Positions 41,849 to 41,927 of a stretch of DNA of 41,927 nucleotides are shown here, in pieces; positions within the stretch are counted from its first letter, which is position 1; every line of letters starts with the position of its first letter. The notes beneath the pieces were generated by a model. That model was given only the letters and a program-made list of their open reading frames with translations. It made no database searches and was not told where the DNA came from. The position numbers and the translations under genes are program-made. Origin of the DNA: a candidate division TM6 bacterium GW2011_GWE2_41_16 (GTDB taxonomy: Bacteria; Babelota; Babeliae; Babelales; Babelaceae); the NCBI GenBank assembly GCA_000996695.1, contig LCAT01000017.1, forward strand, positions 1 to 41,927, written 5' to 3'.

Positions 41849-41927
41849 TTAGATCGATTCAATACGCACAACCGTAAATGATTGGCGATGACCAAGCTTT
41901 CTGCGATATTTCTTGCGACGCTTCCAT
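41849..41927 (-). CDS. rplU: 50S ribosomal protein L21, C-terminal fragment
   Basis: Only the last 25 codons are in the window: W-K-R-R-K-K-Y-R-R-K-L-G-H-R-Q-S-F-T-V-V-R-I-E-S-I followed by TAA at 41849-41851. K-x-Y-R-R-K-x-G-H-R-Q-x-F-T is the signature C-terminus of L21, which binds 23S rRNA. The rest lies beyond the right edge, where rpmA (L27) usually follows further downstream on the same strand; that order is not supported here because the strand ends at a terminator. Confidence 0.88.
   Translation of the reverse strand, partial: WKRRKKYRRKLGHRQSFTVVRIESI

Noticed and set aside
1-41927. tRNA, rRNA, tmRNA, SRP RNA or RNase P RNA genes
   Set aside because: I searched by eye for T-loop-like GTTCGA contexts and for the well-known RNA cores and found none outside coding regions.

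Overview
The window reads as a piece of chromosome from a diderm (Gram-negative-type) bacterium. Secretins, a TamB-like protein and Mla lipid-transport components require an outer membrane. Many predicted exported proteins, an ankyrin protein, a proline-rich secreted protein and an exported thymidine kinase-like protein suggest a host-associated or intracellular life. Gene content and the moderately low GC are compatible with a lineage such as Candidatus Dependentiae (TM6), but no 16S rRNA gene or other decisive marker is present, so that is an inference. I see no tRNA, rRNA, CRISPR array or transposase.

Layout: 1-3753 is an accessory stretch holding the 3' part of an unknown gene with a duplicated domain, an AbiEi/AbiEii-type toxin-antitoxin pair bracketed by two near-identical ~330 bp repeats, and a small exported protein. 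From 3773 to 12409 (minus strand) lies a tightly packed secretion cluster in the order GspC-like, secretin, GspL/PilM-like, GspM/PilO-like, second secretin. Upstream on the same strand are mlaF, mlaE and secG (12600-14584), a MATE transporter and rsmG. 17189-24522 (minus) is a second envelope cluster: GspE-type ATPase, pseudopilin, TamB-like protein and a secreted proline-rich coiled-coil protein. The ATPase and pseudopilin presumably work with the 3773-12409 cluster as one type II secretion/type IV pilus-like machine split over two loci.

25027-41927 mixes housekeeping and accessory genes: trmH, an exported alkaline phosphatase-superfamily enzyme, an unknown protein, a very large MscS-type channel, an ankyrin protein, rsmE, polA, an exported unknown, an RRM protein, tandem thymidine kinases (one cytoplasmic, one with a signal peptide), radA, and the C-terminal end of ribosomal protein L21.

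The intergenic DNA is unusually organised. A family of composite palindromic elements (964-1292, 2802-3131, 24570-24923, 25732-25981 and a short form at 41711-41790) has inverted ends and a long central hairpin whose sequence differs between members. These elements often abut or supply stop codons of neighbouring genes. A perfect 99 bp direct repeat (16191/24794) and further short families (16959/37002, 12487/34037, 14637/40265/22726) also occur. Several terminators form their best helix, through U-G pairs, on only one strand, which assigns them to particular genes.
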